Source: Macrobrachium rosenbergii (taxonomy: Eukaryota > Arthropoda > Malacostraca > Decapoda > Palaemonidae). From it: a DNA stretch of 64,000 nt. This document shows, one piece after another, positions 14,535 through 26,062 of this stretch. The stretch's first letter is position 1, and each line of letters opens with the position of its first letter. The notes beneath the pieces were generated by a model. It had not been told where the DNA came from and made no database searches. It saw only the letters and a program-made list of their open reading frames with translations. Where the stretch lies: positions 55,565,313 to 55,629,312 of the forward strand of contig NC_089781.1 in assembly GCF_040412425.1 (NCBI RefSeq), read 5' to 3'. The position numbers were made by a program, and so were the translations under genes.

Positions 14535-15110
14535 CAACCACATATGAACATGTATTCTGTACCTACTGTATATTATCCATCATATATTATAGCCTAAGTA
14601 TGTACTGTATACTGTACTGTCTTTTTTTAGCATACTGAATACTGTAAATTTAATCATGTTTGAGCTGTCTTTTATCCTTTTACCATATTCAAACACATAC
14701 ATATATTACATATACATGTATGTATTTTTTTGTTTACATTTTCATAGACAACTGACTAGCCTACATATACATTTTATATTATCACAAAAATGTGCATGTA
14801 TAGTACCTATTATTACGTTTAGCATATGAAATCTTATCATGCTTGAACTCCTTGATTAATACTTACTTTTGTTCTGTATTTAACATTTTTATTGTAGGCA
14901 TTCAAACCATCTGTCTGGTTTGTTTACATTTTCTTATCTGCCATTTGCATTGCCAATCGGCTACACGTATGACGTATTATTTACTTTTATTTATTTATAG
15001 GTTTGAATTAAATACATAATTTGTTATTACATTTGATTTATTTGCAAAACATAGAAATACAAAATACATTACAAAAATATGAATCTTTTACCATTTTCGA
15101 ACAAAATTTT
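14535..15110. repeat. Left arm of an internal inverted repeat in element B
   Basis: This stretch, just inside the left TIR, matches the reverse complement of 17310-17013 continued by 16060-15985. Shared strings include ccaaccacatatg, gtgcatgtatagtacctatt, catcaaaccatctgtctgg-like and ataatttgttattacat. The right arm is interrupted by the family E element. Confidence 0.7.
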
Positions 15111-15249
15111 ATTTCTGAAAACATTATTTTACAGTAAATTATTTTTTCTTTATAAATTTCAGGCAAACTACAGTAATGCATAGATAGATTTGATTTACAG
15201 TACAGCAAAAACATGAACATACAAAATAGAAATAAAAATTACGTAACAT

Positions 15250-15806
15250 TTTAAATTTGAAAAAAAAGTAAAAAAAAAGTCCACTGGTGGATGGCTGGGG
15301 ATCGTGTCCACTGGTGGATGGGGGCAGGGGATCGACGGAGGTGTTATTTTCATAAACATGCTTAGTTTTGTCTGAATGGTTCGATGGTATGGCGAAAAGC
15401 ATCAAGGACCATGCGTTCAATTCTTGAAAATCTTTCATTATTTGGATTCCTTCAAAATGAGCTAGAAGTTTATTTAACTGTGATAAACCTTCTGCTAAGC
15501 CTTTGGTCGTGAACATTCTTTGTTTTCTACTGTCTTCTCTCCTTTCTTCTTCTGCCACCTTTTCCTCTTCCAGCGCAATCAGATCTTCAGTTGTTAGTTC
15601 TTCCTCTTTGTCAAGCAATTTTTTTCTTCCATTTCACATTCTAACGATAGATCTTTGGCTAATTTCATTTTTCTACGAATCATTTCTAGTTCATTCTCAC
15701 TATCAAACCCATCAAAAGTATTCACATAGCGTTTAGCCAATTCTTCAAACACCGTCATACATTTCTTGACAAATCTTTCTTGAATAAGAACATTGTATTT
15801 TTTCAA
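15250..15806 (-). pseudogene. Tigger transposase, C-terminal part
   Basis: Minus-strand pieces at 15806-15594 (FVKKCMTVFEELAKRYVNTF, with a Lys/Glu-rich tail) and 15618-15250 resemble the C-terminus of Tigger1-type transposases. The second piece has EELTTEDLIALEEEKVAEEE, KGLAEGLSQLNKLLAHFE and two PSTSG repeats. This region is acidic and coiled-coil-like, followed by a Ser/Thr/Pro tail. It is the continuation of the core at 17340-18325, displaced by the intervening 1.5 kb. Confidence 0.7.
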
Positions 15807-15984
15807 AAATCCTAAAGATCAAAATCTGTAGCAGATATTGTTTGGGAAAAGGTGGTTTTAGATAATGATAAAACAGGTTTACTGCTAAGACTTTGGTCGA
15901 CAATATAATAATATATAATATTTAATTTTATATATTTTGCTAAAATTCTTTGTACTTTTCCTCCTCCTCAGCATTGTGTGTTTG

Positions 15985-17345
15985 TGTCCAAAATGGTAAA
16001 GATCATATTTTTGTAATGTATTTTGTATTTCTATTTTTGCAAATAAATGTAATAACAAATTACTGCCATGGCTTATAATTGTTGCATAGGACGCACCCCT
16101 TTCAGCAGGACACTGAGGGAAAAAAATAAGGTTTCCTAGCCTATGCTCATATGATTTTGGTAAGTAAAAACTGTTATTAGGTTATCATATGCATATTGTT
16201 TCTTACCAACATCATCAACAAAACATTAATAAAGAAGTTATTTACCATAATATTTATCAAAATATGTATTATACAATCAGCCATTTACTACGATCGATTT
16301 TTCTTGCTGCATTTCACCTCATATTTACCAATAGATCGTAACACATTCATTTGTAAACATTGTTTCTTACCGCCAGATCAACAAAAACATTAATAAAGAT
16401 GTTACTAATTAATATATGTTATATATATCCATTATATATTATAAAAAGTATGCAATCATTTTCAATAAATAAAAATGTTTCATTAACGGCTCACAATTGA
16501 ACAAAGCCATGTTATTATTCTTAAAGAACCCATCAACTCAAAAGCCTAAAGAGAATGGTAGCATTGTCAACCACCAATTGATCGAAGCCATGTTGTTATG
16601 CGTAAAGAGAATTTAGCTTGCCAACTACCAACTGAACGAAGCCTTGTTATTCGTAAAGCTCTCGAGATAATCATTTGGCAGCACACGTACTGTTTATATC
16701 TATAAATGTGGAATGCGGCGATCCGCTGTAGACCGATAATGATATTAACATTTTAATGAAAATATCGATAATAACAACGTAGATATTGATTATAATACTA
16801 GCTTGATGGTAAGTGTGATAATGATAAATAATTATAATAAACTTTGTTTTTAATAGGTTAATAACACCGAATTTTACACTAGGCTACAACATCTACGTGG
16901 CGTTTTCAATAATTTCGGCCAAAATTCTTAAATTTTGAGCCTACGTAGGAAGCAGGAGGATTTTTAGGCCATTTTTTTGTTAAAAAGTGCATCTTATACG
17001 TAAATACGGTAGTATTTAATTCAAACCTATAAATAAACAAAAGTAAATAATACTCATGTGGCAAATGGCGGAAAGAAAATGTAAACAGACCAGACAGATG
17101 GTTTGAATGCCTACAATAAAAATGTTAAATACAGTAATAAAAGTAAGTATTAATCAAGGCAAGCATGATAAGATTTCATATGCTAAACGTAAAAATAGGT
17201 ACTATACATGCACATTTTTTGGATAATATAAAATGTATATGTAGGCTAGTCATACTTAGGAGATATGATGGATAATATACGGTAGGTAAAATACCACATA
17301 TGTGGTTGGTCGTTGGGATGGACTTCCGACCGCTCTGTCAGAACC
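15985..17345. repeat. Right arm of the inverted repeat, holding a TIR-like end
   Basis: Inverted relative to 14535-15110, with the 950-bp family E element inserted in it. At 17296-17345 the complement reads ggttctgacagagcggtcgg...cgaccaacc, which resembles the family B TIR. The arm is probably the end of a second, oppositely oriented B copy that landed in the transposase gene. Confidence 0.6.
16063..17012. mobile_element. Family E TIR element (950 bp), TA-flanked
   Basis: The left end ctgccatggcttataattg...ggacgcac and the reverse complement of the right end CTACCGTATTTACGTATAAG...ATGCAC are related. TA lies on each side (16061-16062, 17013-17014), and the disrupted arm reads through when the element is removed. 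The interior is non-coding. It is the innermost layer of the nest. Confidence 0.6.
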
Positions 17346-18325
17346 TCGGCCATAGGTTGGATGAGAGTTGTATTGCCACTTTCACGTTGGGATGGAGATC
17401 GTTGGATGCCAAATCCAAAAGTAATAACACCTTGAATGGAACAGTGTTTTCCAAACAATATTCACAAACCTGGGGAATAAAGCAGTTTAAGAACCAGTCT
17501 TCGAAAAGTGCTTGAGTCATCCATGCCTTTTTGTTAGACCGATAGTAGACTGGTAGCGTATGCCTATTCCCATTTTTGAAGGCTCACGGGTTTTCGGAAT
17601 GGTAAATCAAAAATGGCTTAAGCTTAAACCCGGCGATGTTACCGCCAAGCAACAAAGTCAGCCTATCTTTAGAGGCCTTAAATCCTGGCATAGATTTCTC
17701 CTCTTGGTAAATGTAGGAGCGTTCTGGCATTTGCTTCCAAAATAAGCCACTCTCATCAACATTAAAAATTTGTTCTGGTAAACAGCCTTCTTCTACAATG
17801 ATTTCATCCAAACTTTCAACAAACTTTTTTGCACCTTCCTCATCTGCACTCGCTGCTTCCCCAGTGATTCTGACATTATGCAATTGAAATCTGTTCTTAA
17901 ACCGTTTGAACCAACCTGTACTTGCTGAAAATTCTTGATTACACTCTTTTCCAGCACGCTCCTTCAACGTCTTAAAAATACTTAAAAGCTTTCGTTTGCA
18001 GTATGTGAAGGCTTAATGGGACACGTTTCTGGAGTTGGCTTTCAATCCACACATTTAATAGTTTTTCCATTTCGTGTATGGGTCCACTTCGTTGTTTCGT
18101 TATCACTGTTGATCTCATAGGTGCTGAACCCTTCACTGCTTCACGAATCCGTTCTTTATCCTTCAAAATTGTCGACACAGTAGAATGCGATAATTGAAGA
18201 TCACGCCGCTATTACAATCACTTTCTTCCCTTCAAACTGCTTTATCACTTTCAGTTTCGTGTCCAGATCAATAGCTTTTCTTGCTTTCTTAGCAGGATTG
18301 GAAATTGAGGAAGATGTTCTTTTGA
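17340..18325 (-). pseudogene. Tigger transposase, N-terminal and core part
   Basis: Starting near 18325 (MSSKEH) on the minus strand, a psq-type helix-turn-helix is visible (KKARKAIDLDTKLKVIKQFE, then DLQLSHSTVSTILKDKERI after a frameshift). A CENP-B-type DNA-binding stretch follows (MEKLLNVWIESQLQKRVPLS). The catalytic core begins in 17967-17584: IFNVDESGLFWKQMPERSY holds the first catalytic D, and GFKASKDRLTLLLGGNIAG and LKPFLIYHSENP are near-diagnostic for Tigger transposases. PFKVLLLLDLASNDLHPNV (about 17440-17380) carries the second D; the consensus has DNAPGHP-like residues, so this region is degraded. Several frameshifts and stops mean it is inactive. Confidence 0.85.
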
Positions 18326-18774
18326 AGACATCTTTGATTGGGGTTTGGAGCACACAAACAATGTCTTTCGGTAATAATGTGCAGTATGTAACAACACAAA
18401 CACACTGAATGCTGCCAAGAGCTGAGCATCTCTCGGAGATGACGCACTGAAAAAGTATGCTGCCGCAAAATATAAAATTAAATATTATTATATATTATTA
18501 TATTGTCATAGCTGTCATCATCAGTCGTAAGTCGCATAGGTAGTAAGTCGACGACTACTTGTAGCTAAAATCTGTGAATACTTAAAACCCTTTTAAACAC
18601 ACTTAGAACTGCCTATTTTAATAGTTCAAACACAAAAAAACTAAAAATACTTATACAGGAATCCTACTTACTATGGGGTTAGGTTCCAAAAAACCCATTG
18701 TTTGTTGGAAAAAACGTATCTCGAATATAACCCAGCCTACACTAGGGAATTCAGTACCATGTATACCTATATAT

Positions 18775-19828
18775 TTAAAGGACACATATATGCATTTCAT
18801 AGCTTCAATGCTTTAAGATGTGATGAAAGAATTTTTGAGCGAGATGGTACTGACAGAGCCGTCAGTTGTAAAATCTTTGTATTCAGCAAATAGTTTGATT
18901 CCTCAGCTATCTGCGTGAGAAGCTCAAAATATTGCCGGTCAATTAAATATTATTATATTTTATTATATTGCCTAAAAGTGAGTTTGATCGTTCATTAACG
19001 TGATAGAACTGCAGTTGTCCAGCCATAGATTTGGAGAGGATCCAGGCTTTGAAAATCGGCAGATAAGTAGAGTTTCAAATCTCTGTTTTTATGGGAGAAA
19101 ATTGAACTTGTGATTTTGACCATGATTTTTCTGATCATTATGAACTTTTGAACTGGTGTGGGAGATTTAATATGAATATTCATACCTCTTTTATATTATT
19201 ATTTTGTTGTGTTACGTTTGCCATATCTTGGCTATGCATTTTACACTTTCCATTATTGTGTTTTGCATTTCAATATTTTTGGGAGTTTTCAATGTTTAAT
19301 TCTTTCGACAATGTCTGTGGACATGTTGGAATAACATGTGGACTTGGGAGTTTGAGAAAAAGGACATGCAAGTCATTTGCAATGTCAATCTCTTTATGTG
19401 TAGACTGTTTTTTTGGACATGACTTTTAGTTATTGATTTGTGAGGATGTGTGATTTTGGGGATTTCAAAAAATGAGACTTCTTTAATCAGAAGTGTTTTG
19501 CAGTTTAAGTTTAGTTATCTGGAAATTCATTTATTATGCATTTTAATCTTTGCTTTGTTTTATTCATTTCTTGTTGGGTTATTGAATAATAAACCTATTT
19601 TGTAGAAACTATTGTGTTTCTTTAAATAGTCCATTTAATTGCTTTGAGAGAATGAGTGAGGTCAGGTGGATGAGCTGTGAGAGAGAGAGAGAGAGAGTTG
19701 ATACACGGAAAGAGAGAGAGTTGAGAGAAAAAAATGTGAGTGTTATCATGGGTCGAATCTTTCCACGTCTTTTTCTGAAGAAAGATCGCTAGGATTACGC
19801 ATAAAAAAGTGTTGAATCTGTTCCGTAA
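18775..19828. mobile_element. Unidentified 1-kb insertion in the family A element
   Basis: Comparing this copy with the one at 32925-34746, matching stops after ggtaccatgtatac and resumes at atatatggcagcctagcc. The intervening 1.05 kb is absent from the other copies. It contains GA-rich repeats (19679-19720) and an aataataaacc poly(A)-like motif near 19590. No coding region or clear TG...CA ends were seen, so a solo LTR is only one possibility. Confidence 0.45.
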
Positions 19829-21422
19829 CATATATGGCAGCCTAGCCTACACTATAAAGTGTACAGTACTCTATACATATACAGTATAGTAATTATTATC
19901 AGCTAATTCTGGAGGTTCATGCAGACTGACTAATGATAATTCAATACAAAGAGAAAATGAATAACAAACAAGAATTAGCCTAGCCTACACTATGGTATAT
20001 TGTATACATATAGGCCTCAATTATGGTATATCATATGCATACACGGTAGCCTAACCTACATTATACAGTATTCTATATTCACATAACATTATTTTATACA
20101 AAAATAAACTTAACAAATATGCATGTTTTCCATGGATCTTTTAAAATGTTATGCTTTACTTCACTGTATCCAGTAATATTGTATATATTCTTATATTGCT
20201 TTTGTATTATAAACTGCAATCATAGCAATCAATGTTTTGGTTTGGAAATCGATTACGATAAGTTCATTTCGCCGTATTTAACTCAGTTCAGAGCACTTTT
20301 CTTGCTTCTAGTTAGTGTAAATGAATCTCTAGATACTTTATTTATATGGGAAAAGGTTATTTTTTGTTACACAAATTGTATTTAAGTCGAAATATAACAT
20401 ATACGTCTCGTGAAATAAATTTGCCTATTTTTTTCGTTAATAGATGACGTTGGCCGTCTGGGGGCATGTTTGTTTTGAGTAAAAAAAATCAAGATTCTGT
20501 TCGCTATTTTCACTTGATTTCATCATAACACGAACTTTATGTATTTATCTTTTATCAGTGTGAAAACAGCAGTAATATGTGTTCTTTCATGCCCAGTAGT
20601 TTTGATTAAAACACTTTAACTCCAATTTTATTTAAGGTCGAGTTTCATCCATGTTGCCGATGCACAATAATCTATAGTCATTAGTAGCTTGAACATTGTT
20701 TTCTCAACTTCAGCTACAACTTGCAGCTTAAATTTAGCAGTATATTTCCTTGCCAATCTTTTATCCATAGCGAATAAGGGTATAATGTAAAAATACATCA
20801 GTCCTATTCCACTTAACGTCATTTGTAATTGTTTACTACCGTACGATGGTTGATATACAAGCCAAACAGCTGGTGTATCCGATTCGGTTATAAGCAAAAC
20901 AACAGTTTCTCATTCGGTCGTTGATGGCTGTACGCATTTACCCAAGAGTATAATGTTACTAACAATACTTTTATCATTCTCTTTTACTTTTTAACTAGAT
21001 GATGGGAAAAAGAGATGAAGGAAAAGAAGTTGGTCTATTGTAATTTGGTCTCTCTCACTGCCTGATTGAATGCTGCTGCCTGTGCCCGTACGAAATTTAA
21101 AAATATTTTATAAATATTGTTGTACTGGTATGAATTGCTTACCCCATCGCAAAATCGAATTATCATAGGGCGAATTATCGAAACTCAAGCACTACCTGGG
21201 TACTTGAGTACTTTAATAGTTTTATAACAAAAAGTGCATTTAGTCATGAAAATATGAAAATACGTTAATTAGTGAATAGTTCTGAGTGAAAAATAACGCG
21301 AATAGGCAAATTTTCCGCGAATAATGTGTATATGTTCCACAGAGAAATGCGGGAATCGGTAAGTCCGTGAATCATGAGAACGCGAACACGGGGGGTTTAC
21401 TGCAATAGAACCAAAAACCTCT

Positions 21423-21737
21423 TTTCTGAGCTTCGGACCTGTGTCAGCCGGTGAAATGTCCCTTGAGCACACATTTCTAGGTATAAATATTGCTAAATAT
21501 ACCAGAGAAAGAAAGCCAACGGGAATGCTGAGGTTACTACCCTCAGAGCAATCACCTATTACGTAACAGGTGTCGGTATAGAGTAGGGTGAGTGAATATG
21601 TCCACTACCACAGGACCTAACTCTGTAGAATGTCCTGATGTCATAACCCCGATGCGAGAAGAGCCGTTCCAACGGCAACTCACCCTGCCTGTACCTGACG
21701 ACCTGAGCGCCACCTACCCTCATTCCTTTTAGCACGC
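21423..21737 (+). repeat. DIRS family 1 left inverted terminal repeat
   Basis: This stretch matches the reverse complement of 29741-30060: for example ggacctgtgtcagcc, gaaatgtcccttgagcacac, cctattacgtaacaggtgtc and gtcctgatgtcataacccc. The outermost bases TTTCTGAGCTTCGG recur inverted in the internal complementary region. Confidence 0.88.
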
Positions 21738-23801
21738 TGTTTCTAGTAACACGCCTTGCTTGTGCTCTGTATTTTTCACGGTTAATTTGGAAGATCATGT
21801 CTTCTGTCACTGAAATCACCGCCACTAAGTTAAGTACTCCTCCCTAGCGGGGTTTTAGCTGTATCGAGGCTGTATTTGGCCCTTAATTTAATAATTATTG
21901 GGTCAACTACCGGGCGCCCTCTCATGCCTCTGCCCGGCCCGCCATGTTGACCTAGCAGTGCGCCTCTACAGACCAGTTCAGTAGAGGTTTCACTGGGTCA
22001 TTTACATTAATGTTTTGTCTTACAATTGACGTTACCCTTCAGGAAGTTCAATTTGGGGAATTTTATCTACATTGAGCGGGCCAGCGTGCCGGTATTAATA
22101 CTGGTGTTAGTATCAATTCTTTAGGGACCGCCCTCCCATGGTTTTATGCTTTTAAACCCTTCATAAAGAATTTTATGGCTTTCGCTCGAGTAGATTTTGT
22201 TCCCCAGGCTGGTGCTGTCTTACAGTCGGTTTTTCTGAATTGTGATACAATGGATGACATGGATATTTATGGATTAATATTACCTTAGCTTGGTGTCAGG
22301 AGCGGCCATTTTGGTTGCCCACTTCCTGTTCGCTTCGCTCGGGTAGAACATACCCCTAGCACAAGCATTTATTATTTTATAATTTTGACTTGTTTATGTA
22401 CTGATGTTGGTTAAAATTTAGCAGTATATTTGGTGTTTTGTGGTACTAGCCTGACCCTCTCGCCTTGTCGATGGGTTAGGCTACGTGAGGTTAACTTCTT
22501 TTTCATTGACTCTGCTCCCTTCTCTCCCGACTTTGTCGCTGCGTCGTGGAAGGAGGTGTGGGCCGGTGAAGGGAGCGCCACGTTCGTTGTTCCATCCGCT
22601 GTTCCGTATGTTTTGGGTATGCTTGGATTCTCTGTTAATCTTCTCCCCCTCTAATGAAAGGAGAAAAGTGATTTGCAATGCATAACCCTGTGCCCTACAT
22701 GTCAGTCTTCGGTTGGCCTTCTGAACAAAAATTCTCTCCCCTTCACAGTCCCCCCCACCTCCCTTTTAGGCTTCGTCTTCAGGGAAAAGATGGGAGTTGG
22801 GTTGCAGTAATCCAATGTGCTTAGCCTAACCTCTTTTCATAACTTCTGGCAAGTGTCTTCTTCCCCCTTTGGGGGGAGGCTTGGTACATCTCAACACCTA
22901 GTAAGGGGGTTGAGGCCAGTGTCTGGTGGTTTCCCCCACTCAGTCGACCTTAGTATCGTGACACAGCCATGTCATTACTTCCCCACCTTTCCCCTGTATA
23001 GCAGGTGATGTGTTATCCCTCCCCGTGTGTGGAGCGTCGTCCTCTCGTAGCCGTCACTCTCTGGGGGGGAACCTAGACGGGTCTCCAATCGGGGGTTATC
23101 CACCCTCCTGGTATCCGTTTTAACTTCACACACCTCGCTAGTGTTTCGTTTGTTCGCTTCCTCATTGGTTCGCGGAACTCCGGACACTTTCAGGGCTTAC
23201 ACAACCCTAGCTGACTCCGTCGGTGCCCCCGTTGCCGCTAGCCTTTTCCACTCCGGTGGTCTTTGGTTTTAGTAGGTTGGCTTTACTCACTTCGTTCTCC
23301 TATGGACATACGAGAACTGCCCTAATAGTGAACCACTCCGCACCTACATAGTAACCAGTGGCGGGGGTAGCGGGGTTTCCGAGGTCTCAGTACTGGAATG
23401 ACATGTCCAGCATTTAAAAAACTGCTATTCCATGTATTTAGCCAGCGAATTTTCTGCCGGTCTCTGGCATCTATGGCAATTATATTTAATCCTAAGTGTG
23501 CATGACTTTAGGTTAGGATATATATATCATTCACGTCGGATTATATCCGGCGTCACTTAACTTACCCTGTCATGTTGCATGATTTTAGGTTAAGGTAGAT
23601 ATTATTTCCGTCGGTTTAACTCCGGCGTTCCTTAACTTATTTGCCATGAATATTGTTTGTTTGCTTCACCGGAATACTCCGGTAGGACTAAGTTCTAATT
23701 GCATGACCTGTTATCTGCTCGAGCATAAGGCCCCTATCTCCGCCGGATTTACTCCGGCGTGCCTTCAGTTAAGCATACTCATATACAGTTTATCCATACA
23801 G
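21738..23801 (+). other. DIRS family 1 5' leader
   Basis: Long non-coding leader between the left terminal repeat and the gag start. It is less AT-rich than the surroundings. It includes the repeated hairpins at 23530-23760. ORFs here are short and unconvincing. Confidence 0.5.
23530..23760 (+). repeat. Array of GCCGG/CCGGC hairpins in DIRS leader
   Basis: Four short stem-loops of the form CGCCGGATTTACTCCGGCG recur about every 65-75 bp: near 23537 (gtcggattatatccggc), 23609 (gtcggtttaactccggc), 23671 (accggaatactccggt) and 23737 (gccggatttactccggc). At least the first two units also share cttaactta and a gttgcatgattttaggtta-like spacer. They lie just upstream of gag. Confidence 0.6.
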
Positions 23802-23972
23802 ATGGTGCGCTGCCAGGAGTCCGGGTGCACCGCAGTGCTGCACCAACCCTGCGGCCATGTTGTCTGCCGCTCCCACTCCGGCTGCGCAGTCAGGGTGGGA
23901 GACTTGATCGTTTGGCACCCGGATGGATGTGAAGTGTGCTATGCCTTGTTTGAACAGTTCCAGGACGAGTCG

Positions 23973-24104
23973 GTAAGCCTAAAGTTACAGCCCTTAGTTT
24001 ACCTGATTCCTTGACATATTTGATAGTTTATAAGATTTTTCTTATACCCCTTATATATATTTTAAGTTCTTGGTGTGCAGTTACTTAGTCCTTGTTATTT
24101 TCAG
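23973..24104 (+). other. Predicted spliceosomal intron 1 in DIRS gag
   Basis: 132 bp bounded by gtaagc and ttgttattttcag, with phase 0 on both sides. The flanking peptides (...FEQFQDES and ANQASRN...) join without a gap. The intervening DNA is AT-rich and contains stops. Confidence 0.6.
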
Positions 24105-24380
24105 GCCAATCAAGCTTCTCGCAACGCTTCCTTGGCCACCCTTAGGAGTTGGGTGGCTGGCTTTGGGGAAGCCATATGTTCTGTCGGAGGCCATCTGTAG
24201 CCTCCTCTTCCCCGGCGCCCGGTTCGCCGCGACTGTCCCAGCAGAAGTGGCAGCCCCTTCGATTGAACATATCCAGGAAGTGACGCAGCCCTCCCAGGAT
24301 GTCATAGCAGCGGAAGTGTCAGCAGAAGTGGCGGCCATTAACTTGGACCTGGAGCCCATGAATGTGGAACCGACCAGGAG

Positions 24381-24455
24381 GTAGGTAGGGAGGTAAGTGA
24401 GGCAGGGGAGCGGACTCCCTTTTAATTCCCTTCATCCTCTGTATCTTCTTTTCAG
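24381..24455 (+). other. Predicted spliceosomal intron 2 in DIRS gag
   Basis: 75 bp from gtaggtaggg to tcttcttttcag. The upstream exon ends ...EPMNVEPTR. Downstream frame is less certain because the copy is frameshifted soon after. Confidence 0.45.
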
Positions 24456-25793
24456 GGTTTCCAGAAGTCCTCCTACCTTGGAGATAGGTCAACATCGACC
24501 ATCCCCAAAGTAAAAAGTCACTGAAAGGTAAGGGATATAAGTCCTCTTCCTCCCACAAGGCAACTCCCTTTTCCCCGGGAAGTCACAGGCTTCTAGCCCA
24601 GCGGCTTCCGTTGCTAGTGACACTCCCTCTGTAAAGGGGTCGAGAGCAAGGGCAGCCAAAGCCAGCCCCTCTCGTCAACCTGCTTCCAATTTCCAGGAAT
24701 TGGCAAGCATGCTGCTTGATACGATCAACAAGCAGATGGACGAGAGGTGGAAGACGGTATTGGAAAAGCTGCAGAGCCAGGAGACCAAGATCTCCGGACT
24801 CGTGAGCTCCGGCAAGGCAGCTCCGTCCTTCACCATTCCGGACGCCTCCGCCCTTCCTCCTTTCAATAAGGGGAACCCTTGGCGCTTGGCTCTTCATGCC
24901 CCCCAGCATGAGGATACTTTAACCATTGAGGGCCTAGGACGTGCAGACTTCAGGAGTTGGAGTTCTTTCCTCCAGGTCTGAGTCCTCCCTACCCAGGCTT
25001 CGCTAGATTGACAGAGGAAGCTTGGGTGAGAACAGATAAGGTCCCTAAGGAGACAGTCATCTTTCCTAGGGATCAGGCTCAATCGGCTCTGCTTCGCACC
25101 CTTGCGGAGTGGGAAGCTGAAAATACATTGCTGACCCCTTTCAAAGGAAACTTTACGATGTTTTCTTTGGGGATAGAATAGTAACTCCTTGCATGTCGAA
25201 AGTGGCTCAGGCAACTGTTCAGGCATGCATGGAGGGTAAGTCGATGCCGCAGCTCCGGGAGACCAATCCCACCTCTCTGGTCCTTCCCGGTGACTCTGAA
25301 TTCTGGAACGGAGTTCCGTCCACCTTTAAGGCGGGCAAGCTGGACCCAGACTGTGCGTCCACTCTCTTCAGTGAGCAGCTTCCCAAAATTCTGGAGGCCC
25401 TCCTGAAGCCGGAGTTCGACACTAGGTGTCGGCTGAGCCGTACAATGAACTCCTTGTGTATGGCAGAGGCGACATCTGTGTTGTATACAGATGAACCCTT
25501 TTTCCAGGTATTAACTAAATCTCTGCTGGCAGGATTCCAAGCAGACCTGTTTGACTTTGCAGTGGCAAGAACGAACTGTCGCAAACATATTTTTGCGGAC
25601 GCCACTATTAGGCACGAGCCTAATAAACTGATGAAAAGCTCGATTTGGGGGGCTAATTTATTCCCCGAGGACGAGGTGAACAATGTCCTGGCGGAAGCAA
25701 CCAGGGCCAACCAGAGCCTCCGCTCCCGGTGGGGTATTCCTGCCAAACGTAAAATCTCAGAGTCCTCCGGTTCCCATGGCAGGTTGGGGAAAA

Positions 25794-26062
25794 ATTAAGT
25801 ATACCTTAGTTTTACCAGACCACCGAGCTGATTAACAGCTCTCCTAGGGCTGGCCCGAAGGATTAGACTTGTTTTACGTGGCTAAGAACCAATTGGTTAC
25901 TTAGCAACGGGACCTACAGCTTATTGTGAATCCGGTTATAGCGAGAAATGAATTTCTATCACCAGAAATAAATTCCTATAACTCTTCATCAGCCGGCGGG
26001 GGTTGAACTCTGGCCCATCGAATGACGGTCTAAAGCTCAACCGACTCGGCCAACAAAGGGCT
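25794..26062 (-). mobile_element. tRNA-derived SINE inside DIRS gag
   Basis: A 269-bp insert is flanked by a 14-bp duplication with one mismatch (caggttggggaaaa at 25780, caggtcggggaaaa at 26063). On the minus strand its head reads GGCCGAGTCGGTTGAGC (pol III A box) and GAGTTCAACCC (B box), as in tRNA-derived SINEs. The body contains the motif taagaaccaattggttac. Removing it restores the gag reading towards GRWGKRYKKF. No intact tRNA gene is implied. Confidence 0.85.

Larger units (their letters stand above)
14478..18561 (-). mobile_element. Tigger-like family B element with broken transposase (4.1 kb)
   Basis: The ends CAGGTAGTCGTCGACTTACG (14478) and the reverse complement of the right end, CAAGTAGTCGTCGACTTAC (18561), are TIRs. 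TA duplications flank them at 14476-14477 and 18562-18563. The element encodes a minus-strand Tigger transposase in two pieces. An inverted duplicate of its own 3' region and the family E element lie between the pieces. It inserted into the left TIR zone of the family A element. Confidence 0.8.
14425..21402. mobile_element. Tigger family A element, split by nested insertions
   Basis: The left TIR (cagtaaacacccccgtattc, after TA at 14423-14424) and the right TIR (cacggggggtttactg, ending 21402) are inverted. The left 53 bp are separated from the rest (18562 onward) by the family B element. The body 18564-18775 plus 19829-21402 matches the unsplit copy at 32925-34746, including the minus-strand HTH remnant (20628-20790: RLARKYTAKFKLQVVAEVEK). 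A 1-kb unidentified insert interrupts it at about 18775-19828. Confidence 0.7.

Noticed and set aside
26020..26062. A tRNA gene
   Set aside because: The A and B boxes belong to a SINE head with a target duplication. No full cloverleaf can be drawn.
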